From Opitutaceae bacterium (lineage in GTDB: Bacteria > Verrucomicrobiota > Verrucomicrobiia > Opitutales > Opitutaceae), in assembly GCA_030693515.1 (NCBI GenBank), contig JAUYAK010000083.1:1-64000 (forward strand): a stretch of 64,000 nucleotides of DNA, given 5' to 3'. This document shows positions 17,201 to 25,574 of the stretch, piece by piece. Numbering within the stretch: the first letter of the stretch is position 1; each line of letters opens with the position of its first letter. The notes beneath the pieces were generated by a model. The model was not told the DNA's origin. It did no database searches and saw nothing but the letters and a program-made list of their open reading frames with translations. The position numbers and the translations under genes were made by a program.

Positions 17201-20200
17201 TTGCCGACTCCTCCAACCATGCCATCCGCCGCATCACTAGCGGGGGCTCCGTCTCCACGCTGGCGGGCACCCAGGGTCTCTCGGGGTTTGTCAACGCGAC
17301 CGGCAGCACTGCGCGGTTCAACAATCCCCAATCGGTCGCCTTGGACAGCGCGGGCAACGTCTATGTCGCGGACTCCCTGAACAACGCCATCCGCAAGGTC
17401 ACGCCCTTCGGCGCGGTGACCACGCTGGCGGGCCATGTGGCCGGCTCTCCGGGCTCGGCCGATGGCAACGGGGCCGCCGCCACGTTCTTCCGCCCTTCCG
17501 GCATCGCGCTCGATGCCAGCGGCAACGTCTTCGTCTCCGAGACCATCAACAACACGCTGCGGCGCATCACGCCCGGCGGCGATGTCACGACCTTGGCCGG
17601 GCTTGCGACCGCGGTCGGGGCCACTGATGGCATTGGCAGCGTCGTGCGCTTCAACCGGCCCTTCGGCCTGGTCGTGGACATCAACGGCAACCTCTACATT
17701 GCCGACACCGGCAACCATACGATCCGGCGCACCGGATCCACCACGGCCCCGCAAATCACGACCCAGCCCGCCAACCGTGCCGCGGGCCTTGGGCAGAGCG
17801 CGACCTTCACGGTCGCGGCCTCGGGTTCGCCGACGCCGTCGAGCTACCAATGGCAGAGGCAGCCCGCCAACACCATCGGCTTCGCCAATATCGGCGATGG
17901 CTCGTCGTATGCCGGCACCGCGACCGCGAGCCTCACCGTCTCCGGCGTCTCGCTCGTGATGGTCGGTGATCAATTCCGCGTCGTGGTCTCCAACGGCGTC
18001 GCCCCGATCGCGGTCTCCGAAGCGGCGACCCTGACCATCGGGACCCCGCTCATCATCACCAGTGCGGACGCCGTGTCGTTCCGCGCGCTCCAGGCCAACA
18101 GCTTCACGGTCACAACCGACAGCGGCACGCCGGTCGCGTTCACCGCCTCCGGCTTGCCGGCCTGGGCCACGCTCAATTCCAACACCGGCGTCCTCAGCGG
18201 CAACCCGCCCGACACCGCTGGCTCGCCCTTCACCCTCACGATTGGGGCGACCAACGGCATCCTCGTCACGCAAACGTTCACCCTCACCATCCTGCCGGCC
18301 AATCTGCCCCCCACCATCGCCACGCAGCCTGCCGGCTCCGCGATCGATCCGGGCCAGAGCGTGGCGTTCTCCGTCGGTGTCACGGGCACTGCGCCGTTCT
18401 CCTACCAGTGGCGGCGCAACGGCACCGCCCTCGCGGGTGCGACGAGCTCCTCGTTCAACCTCACCGGTGTGCAGGCCGCCAGCTCCGGCGTCTACTCCGT
18501 CGTCGTCACGAATGCCTTCGGCACCGCCACCTCGGCGGGCGCGGCGCTCGTCGTCAACTCGGCGCCGGAGTTCACCCTCCAGCCCCAGCCGCAGATCGCG
18601 CAGGCCGGCGGCAGCGTCTCGTTCTCCGCGGCCGCCGGCGGCAGCGGCACGCTCGCCTACCAGTGGCGGCGCAACGGTGTCGCCATCGCCGGCGCCACCG
18701 GCACGAGCTTCGCCATTGGCGCCGTCAGCGCCAGTGAGGTCGGCAACTACGATGTGCAGGTGACCAACAGCATCGCGACCGTGCAGAGTTCCACCGCCAC
18801 GCTCGCGCTCGTCACCGCGGCCACGGCGCCGCAGACGACGCTCAGCCCCATCGGCCGCACCGTGCTTGTCGGCGGCTCGGCCACGTTCACCGCGGCCGCG
18901 ACCGGCGCGCCTACGCCCGCCTACCAATGGCGCAAGAACGGCATCGCCATCCCCGGGGCCAACGGCCCCACGCTAGCGTTCTCCAACGCTCAGGTCGGCG
19001 ACGCGGCGCTTTACGATGTGGTCTTCACCAACTCCGCCGGCACCGCCACCACGGCTTCCGCTGCGCTGACCGTGATCACGCGCAGCTACGCGGGCACCTA
19101 CTTCGGCACCTACGGTGGGGGCCTCGGCAGCTGGGCACTTTATGTGCGTGACGACAACACCGGCGTCTTCCTCAGCTACCTGCCCTTCTCTTCTGCGCCG
19201 ATCATGAGCCTCAACGTGATCGTGGGTGACAACGGCCAGTTCACCTTCTCGCAGTCCGCCATCGCCGCAGTCGGCGAGCCGGGCGGCCCGGCTCGCGCCG
19301 CGGCCCTCCAGCCCGTCACCCTCACCGCCACTATCGCCAGCAACGGCAACGTCACCGGCGAGGTGAACGGCGGCGCCGTCGGCGCGCTCAGCGGCACGGT
19401 GGCCCCGGTCAACGGCGGCACGCTTGGGGTCGCGGGCTTCTATCAGGCCGGCTCTTCGGCTAACAGCGCGGTCACCTACACGATCGCCGGGCCGAATGGC
19501 TTGGCCTACGTCGTGGCGCAGGCCGGGGCTGTCTTTGATGGCGGCGCAGGCACGGTGACCGGCGCGGGTGTGGTCAGCGTTTCCACGGGCCGCTCCATCA
19601 TTGTGGAAAACATCAGCGCGGATGCGGGCCTCATCTCCGGCAGCTCCACCGGGCTCATCGTGGCCTCGGCCCTCTCCGGCGGTTCGGACGTCGCGCTCGC
19701 GCGCCAGCGCCTGCTCAACATCTCGACCCGCGCCCGCGTCGGCACTGCCGAAAACGTCCTCATCGCCGGCTTCGTGATCTCCGGCCAGCAGTCGAAGCCG
19801 GTGCTCATCCGCGCCGTCGGTCCCACGCTCGGTCTCTTCGGTGTGCCGGGTGTGCTGGCGACACCGCGGATCGAGCTCTTCCGCGGCAATACGTCGCTCG
19901 CCGTTAACGCCGGCATCGCCGGCAACCGCGCCGCGATCGACGCCGCGGGTGTGCAGGCGGGCGCGTTTGCACTCGGCGCCGCCGGCACCGATGCCGCCAT
20001 CCTCGTCACGCTTCCGCCTGGTGCCTACAGCGCCCAGGTCAGCAGCACCGGGACCACGACCGGCATCGCGCTCGTCGAGGTTTACGATCTCTCGGCGCCC
20101 GCGCCGGGCCAGAAGCTGCTCAACATCTCGACCCGCGCGGCCGCGGGCGCTGCCGAGAACCAGCTGACGGCCGGCTTCGTCGTCCCGGGCGGCACCTCCA

Positions 20201-20505
20201 AGCGCGTGCTCATCCGTGGCGTCGGCCCCGGCCTCACGGTCTTCGGCGTCCCCGGCGTCCTCGCCCAGCCCACGCTCACGCTTACGCGCGGCGGCACGCA
20301 GGTGGCGACCAACACCAACTGGAGCACATCGGCGGATGCGGCCGTCATCACCGCCTCGTCGGCGCAGGTCGGCGCGTTTGCCCTCGCCAACAACGACTCG
20401 GCGGTCGTCGTGACCCTCACGCCCGGCAACTACAGTGCCACGGTGACCGGTGCCGCCGCCGCGCCGAACGGCGTCGCCCTCATCGAGGTTTACGAGCTGC
20501 CCTGA
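14284..20505 (+). CDS. Giant secreted NHL-repeat / Ig-domain surface protein with two C-terminal STR modules
   Basis: 2073 residues; the start is chosen for the signal peptide (hydrophobic FASLVACLMLPFSALGQ, about 24-40). Domain order by reading: NHL beta-propeller block 1 (about 50-346, repeats like ARFNNPNGIAIDSAGDLYVADSG), two putative-Ig He_PIG domains (352-522), three Ig-like domains (528-819), NHL block 2 with six or so repeats (823-1150), Ig, He_PIG, then three Ig domains with YQWRRNG signatures (1155-1599), a beta-rich segment (1600-1800), and two copies of the LLNISTRA...VEVYD module (1810-1938, 1945-2073). No catalytic motif seen. Probably a cell-surface or extracellular binding/scaffold protein. 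A strong hairpin terminator follows directly. Confidence 0.85.
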   Translation: MNRIHTAYAQSAPHRASRMRRFASLVACLMLPFSALGQVGVTTPAGSAGSTGTTDNADGTLARFNNPAGLAADGTYVYVADSANNRVRRLTISTGAVAIFGTTVFSGPSGVAVDGSGNAYVADTGNHVIRKIDTSGVVTIVAGAAGVFGSANSTLALSRFNNPQGIAVNAGGTVIYVADTGNNLIRRIDVSGDAVTTIASGFKPVGLALNSTTDLYVTTIDGSGEGHTIRRLTLPGHVLSTIAGLAGTSGSTDANGTSARFNNPNGIAIDSAGDLYVADSGNHTIRKIATPTGVATVTTIAGSAGSVGNANGLGSAARFNTPFGVVATAVNSLYVSDGNNHTIRRALPTAAPAITSANNATFTLNSAGTFTVTATGSPAPTFSITVGSLPSGVSLNATTGVISGTATAGGSFPITLQASNGVGSAATQAFTLTVNQAPLFTSANNATFSLGVGSTFTLTASGTPAPTFGLVSGSFPPWASLNTSTGAISGTPSNTTGSPFSFTVSATNTAGSVTQAFTLTVGAASPAAIVINPSSTAVNVGLNASFTAAASGNPTPTLQWQRQPAGGGGFSNLSEGGTYTGTTTGTLTVVGVTAPMSGDQFQLVASNIGATVTSTAATLSINSAVPAFVTQPQSTTVLIGNTGLFTAVASGNPTPTLRWQRLPVGGFVFSDLSDDATYSGTTGNVLSVSNATIGMNGDQFRSVATNTNGVVQSNAATLTVSANAPVITLQPVAVTTNVGALVTFTANATGAPDPAFRWQRQPNGTTGFVDLADGGPYSGTQTTTLTIPAATAGMNGDLIRLVAINAGGSTPSNAVLLTLNLGTTISLFAGQATVPGAFDATGLAARFNNPSAIAVDTSGNFYIADSGNSIIRKMTPSGVVTTLAGLAGVRGAVDGPAGSARFNSPSGVAVDGVGNVYVSDTFNHTIRVISSGGNVTTLAGSSGSSGTADGTGDVARFFLPGGLAVDAGGNIYVADSSNHAIRRITSGGSVSTLAGTQGLSGFVNATGSTARFNNPQSVALDSAGNVYVADSLNNAIRKVTPFGAVTTLAGHVAGSPGSADGNGAAATFFRPSGIALDASGNVFVSETINNTLRRITPGGDVTTLAGLATAVGATDGIGSVVRFNRPFGLVVDINGNLYIADTGNHTIRRTGSTTAPQITTQPANRAAGLGQSATFTVAASGSPTPSSYQWQRQPANTIGFANIGDGSSYAGTATASLTVSGVSLVMVGDQFRVVVSNGVAPIAVSEAATLTIGTPLIITSADAVSFRALQANSFTVTTDSGTPVAFTASGLPAWATLNSNTGVLSGNPPDTAGSPFTLTIGATNGILVTQTFTLTILPANLPPTIATQPAGSAIDPGQSVAFSVGVTGTAPFSYQWRRNGTALAGATSSSFNLTGVQAASSGVYSVVVTNAFGTATSAGAALVVNSAPEFTLQPQPQIAQAGGSVSFSAAAGGSGTLAYQWRRNGVAIAGATGTSFAIGAVSASEVGNYDVQVTNSIATVQSSTATLALVTAATAPQTTLSPIGRTVLVGGSATFTAAATGAPTPAYQWRKNGIAIPGANGPTLAFSNAQVGDAALYDVVFTNSAGTATTASAALTVITRSYAGTYFGTYGGGLGSWALYVRDDNTGVFLSYLPFSSAPIMSLNVIVGDNGQFTFSQSAIAAVGEPGGPARAAALQPVTLTATIASNGNVTGEVNGGAVGALSGTVAPVNGGTLGVAGFYQAGSSANSAVTYTIAGPNGLAYVVAQAGAVFDGGAGTVTGAGVVSVSTGRSIIVENISADAGLISGSSTGLIVASALSGGSDVALARQRLLNISTRARVGTAENVLIAGFVISGQQSKPVLIRAVGPTLGLFGVPGVLATPRIELFRGNTSLAVNAGIAGNRAAIDAAGVQAGAFALGAAGTDAAILVTLPPGAYSAQVSSTGTTTGIALVEVYDLSAPAPGQKLLNISTRAAAGAAENQLTAGFVVPGGTSKRVLIRGVGPGLTVFGVPGVLAQPTLTLTRGGTQVATNTNWSTSADAAVITASSAQVGAFALANNDSAVVVTLTPGNYSATVTGAAAAPNGVALIEVYELP

Positions 20506-20526
20506 TCGGCTGAAGTTTTGTCATCC

Positions 20527-20559
20527 AGCCCGGGCCTCAAAAAGGCCCGGGCTTTTTTT
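20527..20559 (+). terminator. Rho-independent terminator
   Basis: Perfect 11-base stem (AGCCCGGGCCT with its complement), loop CAAAA and then seven T, starting 21 bases after the stop of the giant NHL/Ig gene. This is the clearest terminator in the window. It also separates that gene from the convergent tex gene ending at 20571. Confidence 0.93.
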
Positions 20560-20570
20560 CGCCTGCTCGC

Positions 20571-22976
20571 TCAGCGCTTCTTTTGCAAAGCCGCGTTGAA
20601 CCAGTCTCCGCCCAGCGACTGCGGCGCGATCGGACGATTTGTAGGCGGGGTGCCCTCACCCCGCTTTTGCGGACCGGAGCGGGGTGAGGGCACCCCGCCT
20701 GCATTCTGCTTCGGCCCAATCTGTGGATTGCTCCGCATCGAGAGCGCGATCCGCTGCCGCGCCAGATCGATCTCGGTCACGGTCACGCGCACTTTCTGGC
20801 CGGGCTTCACCACGGTGGCGGGTTCCTTCACGAAACCGTCGGCCAGTTGCGAGACATGCACGAGCCCGTCCTGGTGGACGCCGATGTCCACAAACGCGCC
20901 GAAGGCCGTCACGTTGGTCACGATGCCCGGCAGCTTCATGCCGGGTTTCAGATCCTCCGGCTTGTTGACGCCGGCGGTGAAACTGAAAGCCTCGAACTGT
21001 TCGCGCGGGTCCCGGCCGGGCTTGGCCAGCTCGGCCATGATGTCGGTGAGGGTGGGGAGGCCCACGTCGGCGGTGACGTAATTTTCCAGTTTGATCGCGG
21101 CGCGGAGTTTTCCGTCGCGCAGCAGGTCAGGGACAGTCGCGCCGCAGTCGGCCGCCATTTTTTCGACGAGGGCATAGCGCTCGGGGTGGACGGAGCTGGC
21201 GTCGAGCGGATGCGCGCCGTCGTGGAGGCGGAGAAAACCGGCGGCCTGCTCAAACGCCTTGGGGCCGAGGCGCGGCACTTCCTTGAGATCGGCGCGCGAT
21301 TTGAACGGCCCTTTTTCGTTGCGGCGCGCGACGATCGCGGCGGCCGTGGCGCTGTTGAGTCCCGAGACGTAGCTCAGGAGCTGCTTCGAGGCGGTGTTGA
21401 GTTCGACGCCCACGCGGTTGACGGAGAGCACGACGGTGTCGTCGAGCGAGCGCTTGAGCGCCGCCTGATCGACGTCGTGCTGGTATTGGCCGACGCCGAT
21501 GGATTTCGGGTCGAGCTTCACGAGCTCGGCGAGCGGATCCATCAGGCGGCGCCCGATCGAGACCGCGCCGCGCACCGTGAGATCGTGATCGGGGAATTCC
21601 TCGCGCGCGGCCTCGCTCGCCGAGTAGATGGACGCGCCGGATTCGTTGACCATCACGATCGGGATCGTCGCGGGCAGGCCGAGCGTGCGCACAAACGCCT
21701 CCGTCTCGCGCCCCGCGGTGCCGTTGCCGATGGCGACGGCCTCGACCTTGAAGAACTGCACGAAGCCGAGGAGCTTCTCCTTCGCCTCCTCCGCGTGCCG
21801 GTCGGGGAAGATCACGTCGTTGTGCAGCAGCTTGCCCTGCCGATCGAGGAGCACGGTCTTGCAGCCGGTGCGGAAGCCCGGGTCGATGGCCATCACGGCG
21901 CGCTGGCCGAGCGGGGCGGCGAGGAGCAGCTCGCGGGCGTTGTCGGAGAAAATTTTAATCGCGGCCTCGTCGGCGCGCTTCTTCGACTCGAGGCGCATCT
22001 CGGTCTCCATCGCGGGCGAGAGCAGGCGCTTGGCGGCGTCCTGCACGGCGAGCGCGACGTGGTCCGAGCATGTCTTGGGGTAGGGCGAACCGTCCCCGGT
22101 GAGCCGCGGCTCGGCGGGGACGCCTCGCCCTACCTTCACAAACAACTGCTGCACTTCGGCGAAGGCCATCGCCTCATCGGGCAATTGCACGCGCATCATG
22201 AGAAACAGCTCCTTCTCCCCGCGGCGCATCGCGAGGATGCGGTGCGAGGGCGCCTTGGCGAGCGATTCGCTCCACGCGAAGTAGTCCTTGTATTTCGCGG
22301 CCTCGGGATCGGCTTCCTTCCCGGGCAGGACCTTCGACGAGACGACGGCGTCTTTTTGGAAGACGGCGCGGAGCCGGGCGCGGGCGTCTTTGTCGTCGGC
22401 GATGCGTTCCGCGAGGATGTCGCGTGCGCCGGCGAGCGCCTCATCGGTCGAGGTGATTTTGGCCGCGAGATTCTTGCCGTCGTCCGGGGTGTAGTCGCGG
22501 CCGACGTAGGCCTGCGCGGCCGCCAGCGGATCGGTGGCGGGGTCCTGCGCCCAGAGCAGCTCGGCGAGCGGCTCGAGGCCCTTCTCCTTCGCGATGGTCG
22601 CCCGGGTGCGTTTCTTGGGGCGGAAAGGCAAATAGATGTCCTCGAGGACCGCGAGCGTGTCAGCGGCGCTGATCGCCTTCTGCAGTGCGGGCGTGAGGAG
22701 ATTGCGTTCCTGCAGCGAGGCGAGAATCGAGGCGCGGCGCTCGTCGATGGCGCGCATCTGTTCGAGCCGGTCGCGGATGGCGGTGATCTGCACTTCGTCG
22801 AGTTCGCCGGTGACCTCCTTGCGGTAGCGCGCGATGAACGGCACCGTCGCGCCTTCGCCGAAGAGCTGCGCGGTGGCGGCGACTTGGAAGACCTTCACGT
22901 TGAGCTCGGCCGCGAGGCGGAGCACGTGGTCGGGATTCGGGGCGGTGGAATGGGCCGGGGTGGCGACAGCGGACAT
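20571..22976 (-). CDS. tex: Tex, S1-domain transcription accessory protein, with two in-frame palindrome insertions
   Basis: 801-residue nucleic-acid-binding protein of the Tex/YhgF family. N-terminal helical part (FIARYRKEVTGELDEVQI, LPFRPKKRTRATIAKEKGLEPLAELL), YqgF/RNase H-like core (AIDPGFRTGCKTVLLD, AIGNGTAGRETEAFVR), helix-hairpin-helix region (GVGQYQHDVD, LNSATAAAIVARRNEKGPFKSR) and a C-terminal S1 domain (PGIVTNVTAFGAFVDIGVHQDGL). Start is the ATG at 22976; the longer frame upstream runs through the divergent thioredoxin gene. Two unusual inserts: residues around 282-299, encoded by the palindrome at 22079-22134, and a tail of about 30 residues after the S1 domain, encoded by the palindrome at 20643-20700. 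No frameshift or stop interrupts the frame. Confidence 0.93.
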   Translation of the reverse strand: MSAVATPAHSTAPNPDHVLRLAAELNVKVFQVAATAQLFGEGATVPFIARYRKEVTGELDEVQITAIRDRLEQMRAIDERRASILASLQERNLLTPALQKAISAADTLAVLEDIYLPFRPKKRTRATIAKEKGLEPLAELLWAQDPATDPLAAAQAYVGRDYTPDDGKNLAAKITSTDEALAGARDILAERIADDKDARARLRAVFQKDAVVSSKVLPGKEADPEAAKYKDYFAWSESLAKAPSHRILAMRRGEKELFLMMRVQLPDEAMAFAEVQQLFVKVGRGVPAEPRLTGDGSPYPKTCSDHVALAVQDAAKRLLSPAMETEMRLESKKRADEAAIKIFSDNARELLLAAPLGQRAVMAIDPGFRTGCKTVLLDRQGKLLHNDVIFPDRHAEEAKEKLLGFVQFFKVEAVAIGNGTAGRETEAFVRTLGLPATIPIVMVNESGASIYSASEAAREEFPDHDLTVRGAVSIGRRLMDPLAELVKLDPKSIGVGQYQHDVDQAALKRSLDDTVVLSVNRVGVELNTASKQLLSYVSGLNSATAAAIVARRNEKGPFKSRADLKEVPRLGPKAFEQAAGFLRLHDGAHPLDASSVHPERYALVEKMAADCGATVPDLLRDGKLRAAIKLENYVTADVGLPTLTDIMAELAKPGRDPREQFEAFSFTAGVNKPEDLKPGMKLPGIVTNVTAFGAFVDIGVHQDGLVHVSQLADGFVKEPATVVKPGQKVRVTVTEIDLARQRIALSMRSNPQIGPKQNAGGVPSPRSGPQKRGEGTPPTNRPIAPQSLGGDWFNAALQKKR
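20643..20700. repeat. Perfect palindromic element (family C) within the 3' end of tex
   Basis: Two perfect 23-base arms, AGGCGGGGTGCCCTCACC and so on, at 20643-20665 and 20678-20700, around a 12-base loop. On the minus strand it is read as codons for GGVPSPRSGPQKRGEGTPP, directly behind the S1 domain of Tex, so the element supplies a tail rather than a stop. Confidence 0.93.
22079..22134. repeat. Palindromic element (family D) inside tex
   Basis: 56 bases, two 28-base arms differing at only four positions: GGTAGGGCGA..CGTCCCCG..GAGCC and its complement with no spacer. On the minus strand it codes for VGRGVPAEPRLTGDGSPYP between LFVK and the conserved VALAVQDAAKRLL helix of Tex, keeping the frame. 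Confidence 0.92.
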
Positions 22977-23079
22977 GCGGGAAAAGGCGCCGAGCACAGC
23001 GCGCGCCGCCGGCCGCGCAACCAGTAAAATCCTCGCGCGCGCGATTGCACGCGGCGCCGGCCCCCGGCAACGTGCGCAC

Positions 23080-23577
23080 ATGAGCCTGTTCCCCCGTGTC
23101 GTCCTCCTGCTCGTTTTGTTTTCGTGCCCGGGCCTGCGCGCCTCCGAGTCCTGGCTGCCGATGGAGCGCGAGGTCGCCGAGGCCGTGAAATCGCCGGAGG
23201 TCACCATCGTGCATTTCTGGGCGCCGTGGTGCCCCAACTGTCTCGCCGAGCTGAAGACCGGCGGCTGGAAAAAATTCCTCGCCGACAATCCCAAGGTGAA
23301 GGTCATCTTCATCACCGTGCGCGACGAGCGGGACGGCGCCGCCGAACTCGCGAAATTCGGCCTCGGGCCGCAGAAAAATTTCCAGCACCTCCAGCACCCG
23401 AATCCGTCGCGCCGGCCGGAGACGGAGATGACCTCGTTCATGGGCCTGCGCGTCGGCTGGACGCCCGCGACGTGGATCTACCGCAACAACCGCCAGCGCT
23501 ACGCGCTCAACTACGGCCAGATTCGCTTCCACATCCTCCAGCAGCTCGTCGACGACACGGATCCGAAATGGCTCTGA
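23080..23577 (+). CDS. Secreted thioredoxin-fold protein
   Basis: 165 residues: signal peptide (LFPRVVLLLVLFSCPGLRA), then a thioredoxin-like domain with redox motif FWAPWCPNC (CPNC) near residues 46-54 and cis-Pro region GWTPATWIYRNN near 127-138. Likely periplasmic thiol oxidoreductase of the TlpA/thioredoxin group; partner unknown. It is divergent from tex with 103 bases between the two starts, so the promoters face away from each other. The start is fixed by the signal peptide. Confidence 0.8.
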   Translation: MSLFPRVVLLLVLFSCPGLRASESWLPMEREVAEAVKSPEVTIVHFWAPWCPNCLAELKTGGWKKFLADNPKVKVIFITVRDERDGAAELAKFGLGPQKNFQHLQHPNPSRRPETEMTSFMGLRVGWTPATWIYRNNRQRYALNYGQIRFHILQQLVDDTDPKWL

Positions 23578-23668
23578 GCGCGGCGGCGGCGGTATGCCGG
23601 ATGGTGATGACGGGATCGCGCCTTGTCTCGCGGCGGCGAATGTGAGCCACTCGCGGGCTCCCGCGCCC

Positions 23669-25522
23669 ATGTCCGCCATCAACCGTTTCCTCCTCGAAAA
23701 CAACCTCCCCATCGCGACCAACCCGTGCGTGTCGCCGGATTTCTGCCTGGATTGGCCGACGCTGCGTGACGAGCTCCGGGCGGGCAAGCTGCTCAAGGTT
23801 TATCCGAAGAGTCGTTTTGAAACCAAAGCCGGCGCGTGGACGCTCGTCGAAAACACCCAAGGCGATTGTGCGTGGCGTCTCGAGGGTGGGGCAGCGAAAA
23901 CGGACGCGCTGGCCGATGGCATCGCGTTGCCCGACGGCGCGGCGGCTTTCCCCGCGACCTTCGCCAATCTCCTCCGCCTGAAAAATCTCGTGCAGGCGCA
24001 CAATCCGGCCTCGACGATTTTCGCCACGGCGGCGGAAAAACTCGGCCAGAGCACCCTCGGCATCGGCGCGCGTTTCACGACGCTGCACTGGCCCGCGGTC
24101 GATTGGGCGATGAGCGCCCTCTCGCTCGGCGTCACGGCCAACCAAAACTCCATCCCGCGCGAGCTCGTCTACGATGTGGACGTGATGCTCGCCGGCCAGC
24201 TCGACACCGTGCCGTTCCCCTTCATCGGCACCAACGTCCCCGAGGGCCACCAGGGCCAGAGCGTCGAGGGCATGAGCCACGGCTGCGTGCTCGCGAAACT
24301 GAAGACCGGTTTCCACCGCCGCGGCATCGCGTGGTCGTTCAACGCCGACCATCAGCCCATCGGCGGGAAATTCGACCGCCGCGAGGATGCGCTCGTCGCC
24401 GGCTGCGTGCTCACGAGCTACATCACCTTCGACCTCTCGCCCGAGCTGGCGCAGACCAGCGTTGCCGACGATGCGGCCGGCTGGGTGAAACAAAATGTCC
24501 CTGCCGCGCTCGTGACGACGGTGAAGGCCCGCGTCGCTTCCGTCGGGCTCGCGCTCAACGAGACCGAGTTCGCCAAGCTCCTCGCCTACGTCTGGCCCTC
24601 GTTGCAGAAGATGCAGCGCCGCGACGAAAAATACGCCGCCGCGCGCGCGCAGCATTTCACGACCGACGTCGGCCGCGCCTACCTGCGCGAACTTTCCATC
24701 GACGAGCTGCCCGGCCTCACCACGCCCGAGACGACCGCCATCATGCTCGCGCTCTGCGAGGCGCTCGGGATGAAGATCCACTTCGTCGCCCCGGCGTTCG
24801 GCTTCCAGAAGAACATGCCGTTCCCCGACAACGCGCAGCTCCGCGTGCTGGCCGAGAAGCAGTGGGCCGTGTGCCGGCAGTTTGGCGCGAGCATCGGCTT
24901 CCACTCCGGCTCCGGCAAATCCGCCGAGAATTACCAGGTGATGGGCTCCGTCACCGGCGGCCGCCTCGAGATCAAGACGAGCGGGCGCTACACCTACGAG
25001 ATGGGCCGCGCGCTCTTCGCGTCGAAAAACCCCGCCGACCAGGCACTGTGGCGCGACTGGTATAAATTCACCCTCGAGCTGGCGGTCGCCGGCGCGTTTA
25101 GCGCCGATGCCACCGAGCAGAAGATGGCGCGAGTCTTCATCACCGATGCGCTCGCCAAATCCAGCCAGGGCACGGAAGTCTTCGCCAACCCCACGGTCAC
25201 CCGCGCCGCGCTCGAGTCGCTGACGCCGAGCCCGGAGCACATGTTCTGGTTCGAGTATAACTTCCTCTTCGTGCTCGCCGCCCAGGGCCGCGCCGAGAAG
25301 GCCGCCCTCGGCGACCACACCGCGGCGGGTTACCGCCAGCGCGCCCGCTTCTACAGCGTGAGCGACGAGGGCCGGCTGCATTTCGCGAAGAACATCGCGG
25401 CCTACATCGTCTTCCTCGCCGAGCACACCGGCCTCGCCCCCGCCGCCACCTGCGCCGCGGCCGGCAAACTCCTCGCTGGCTACGCGACGCTCGACGCGAT
25501 GCTCAACGATATCTCGAAATGA
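23669..25522 (+). CDS. uxaE: Tagaturonate epimerase-like protein
   Basis: 617 residues. Best interpretation is the UxaE family, which interconverts tagaturonate and fructuronate in uronate breakdown of some bacteria. Supporting: FTTLHWPAVDWAM, NQNSIPRELVYDVDVML, a metal-type segment FPFIGTNVPEGHQGQSVEGMSHG, WSFNADHQPIGGKFDRRED and SIGFHSGSGKSAENYQV, which resembles the HSGSDKF segment of UxaE. It is longer than the roughly 480 residues I recall for the Thermotoga enzyme. The uronate isomerase gene follows 52 bases later, which is the expected partner. Start ATG at 23669 precedes SAINRFLLENN; upstream codons do not look coding. Confidence 0.68.
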   Translation: MSAINRFLLENNLPIATNPCVSPDFCLDWPTLRDELRAGKLLKVYPKSRFETKAGAWTLVENTQGDCAWRLEGGAAKTDALADGIALPDGAAAFPATFANLLRLKNLVQAHNPASTIFATAAEKLGQSTLGIGARFTTLHWPAVDWAMSALSLGVTANQNSIPRELVYDVDVMLAGQLDTVPFPFIGTNVPEGHQGQSVEGMSHGCVLAKLKTGFHRRGIAWSFNADHQPIGGKFDRREDALVAGCVLTSYITFDLSPELAQTSVADDAAGWVKQNVPAALVTTVKARVASVGLALNETEFAKLLAYVWPSLQKMQRRDEKYAAARAQHFTTDVGRAYLRELSIDELPGLTTPETTAIMLALCEALGMKIHFVAPAFGFQKNMPFPDNAQLRVLAEKQWAVCRQFGASIGFHSGSGKSAENYQVMGSVTGGRLEIKTSGRYTYEMGRALFASKNPADQALWRDWYKFTLELAVAGAFSADATEQKMARVFITDALAKSSQGTEVFANPTVTRAALESLTPSPEHMFWFEYNFLFVLAAQGRAEKAALGDHTAAGYRQRARFYSVSDEGRLHFAKNIAAYIVFLAEHTGLAPAATCAAAGKLLAGYATLDAMLNDISK

Positions 25523-25547
25523 TCCCAGCTTCCTGTCTCGCGCGCCC

Positions 25548-25571
25548 ATCGTAAATCCTCAATCGTAAATC
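25548..25571. repeat. Direct repeat ATCGTAAATC between uxaE and uxaC
   Basis: ATCGTAAATC occurs twice, 14 bases apart start to start (25548 and 25562), ending three bases before the uxaC ATG. It could be a small operator or simply a remnant of a dispersed spacer repeat. I cannot decide between these. Confidence 0.4.
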
Positions 25572-25574
25572 GAA

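Noticed and set aside
14430-17735. CRISPR-like or tandem DNA repeat array
   Set aside because: The periodic sequence encodes NHL and Ig protein repeats of varying spacing, with no constant repeat-spacer structure.
14881-18927. 1348-codon open frame on the minus strand opposite the NHL/Ig gene
   Set aside because: Composition is Arg/Gly/Ala-rich without domains; it is the antisense shadow of a repetitive high-GC gene whose plus-strand product shows clear NHL and Ig domains.
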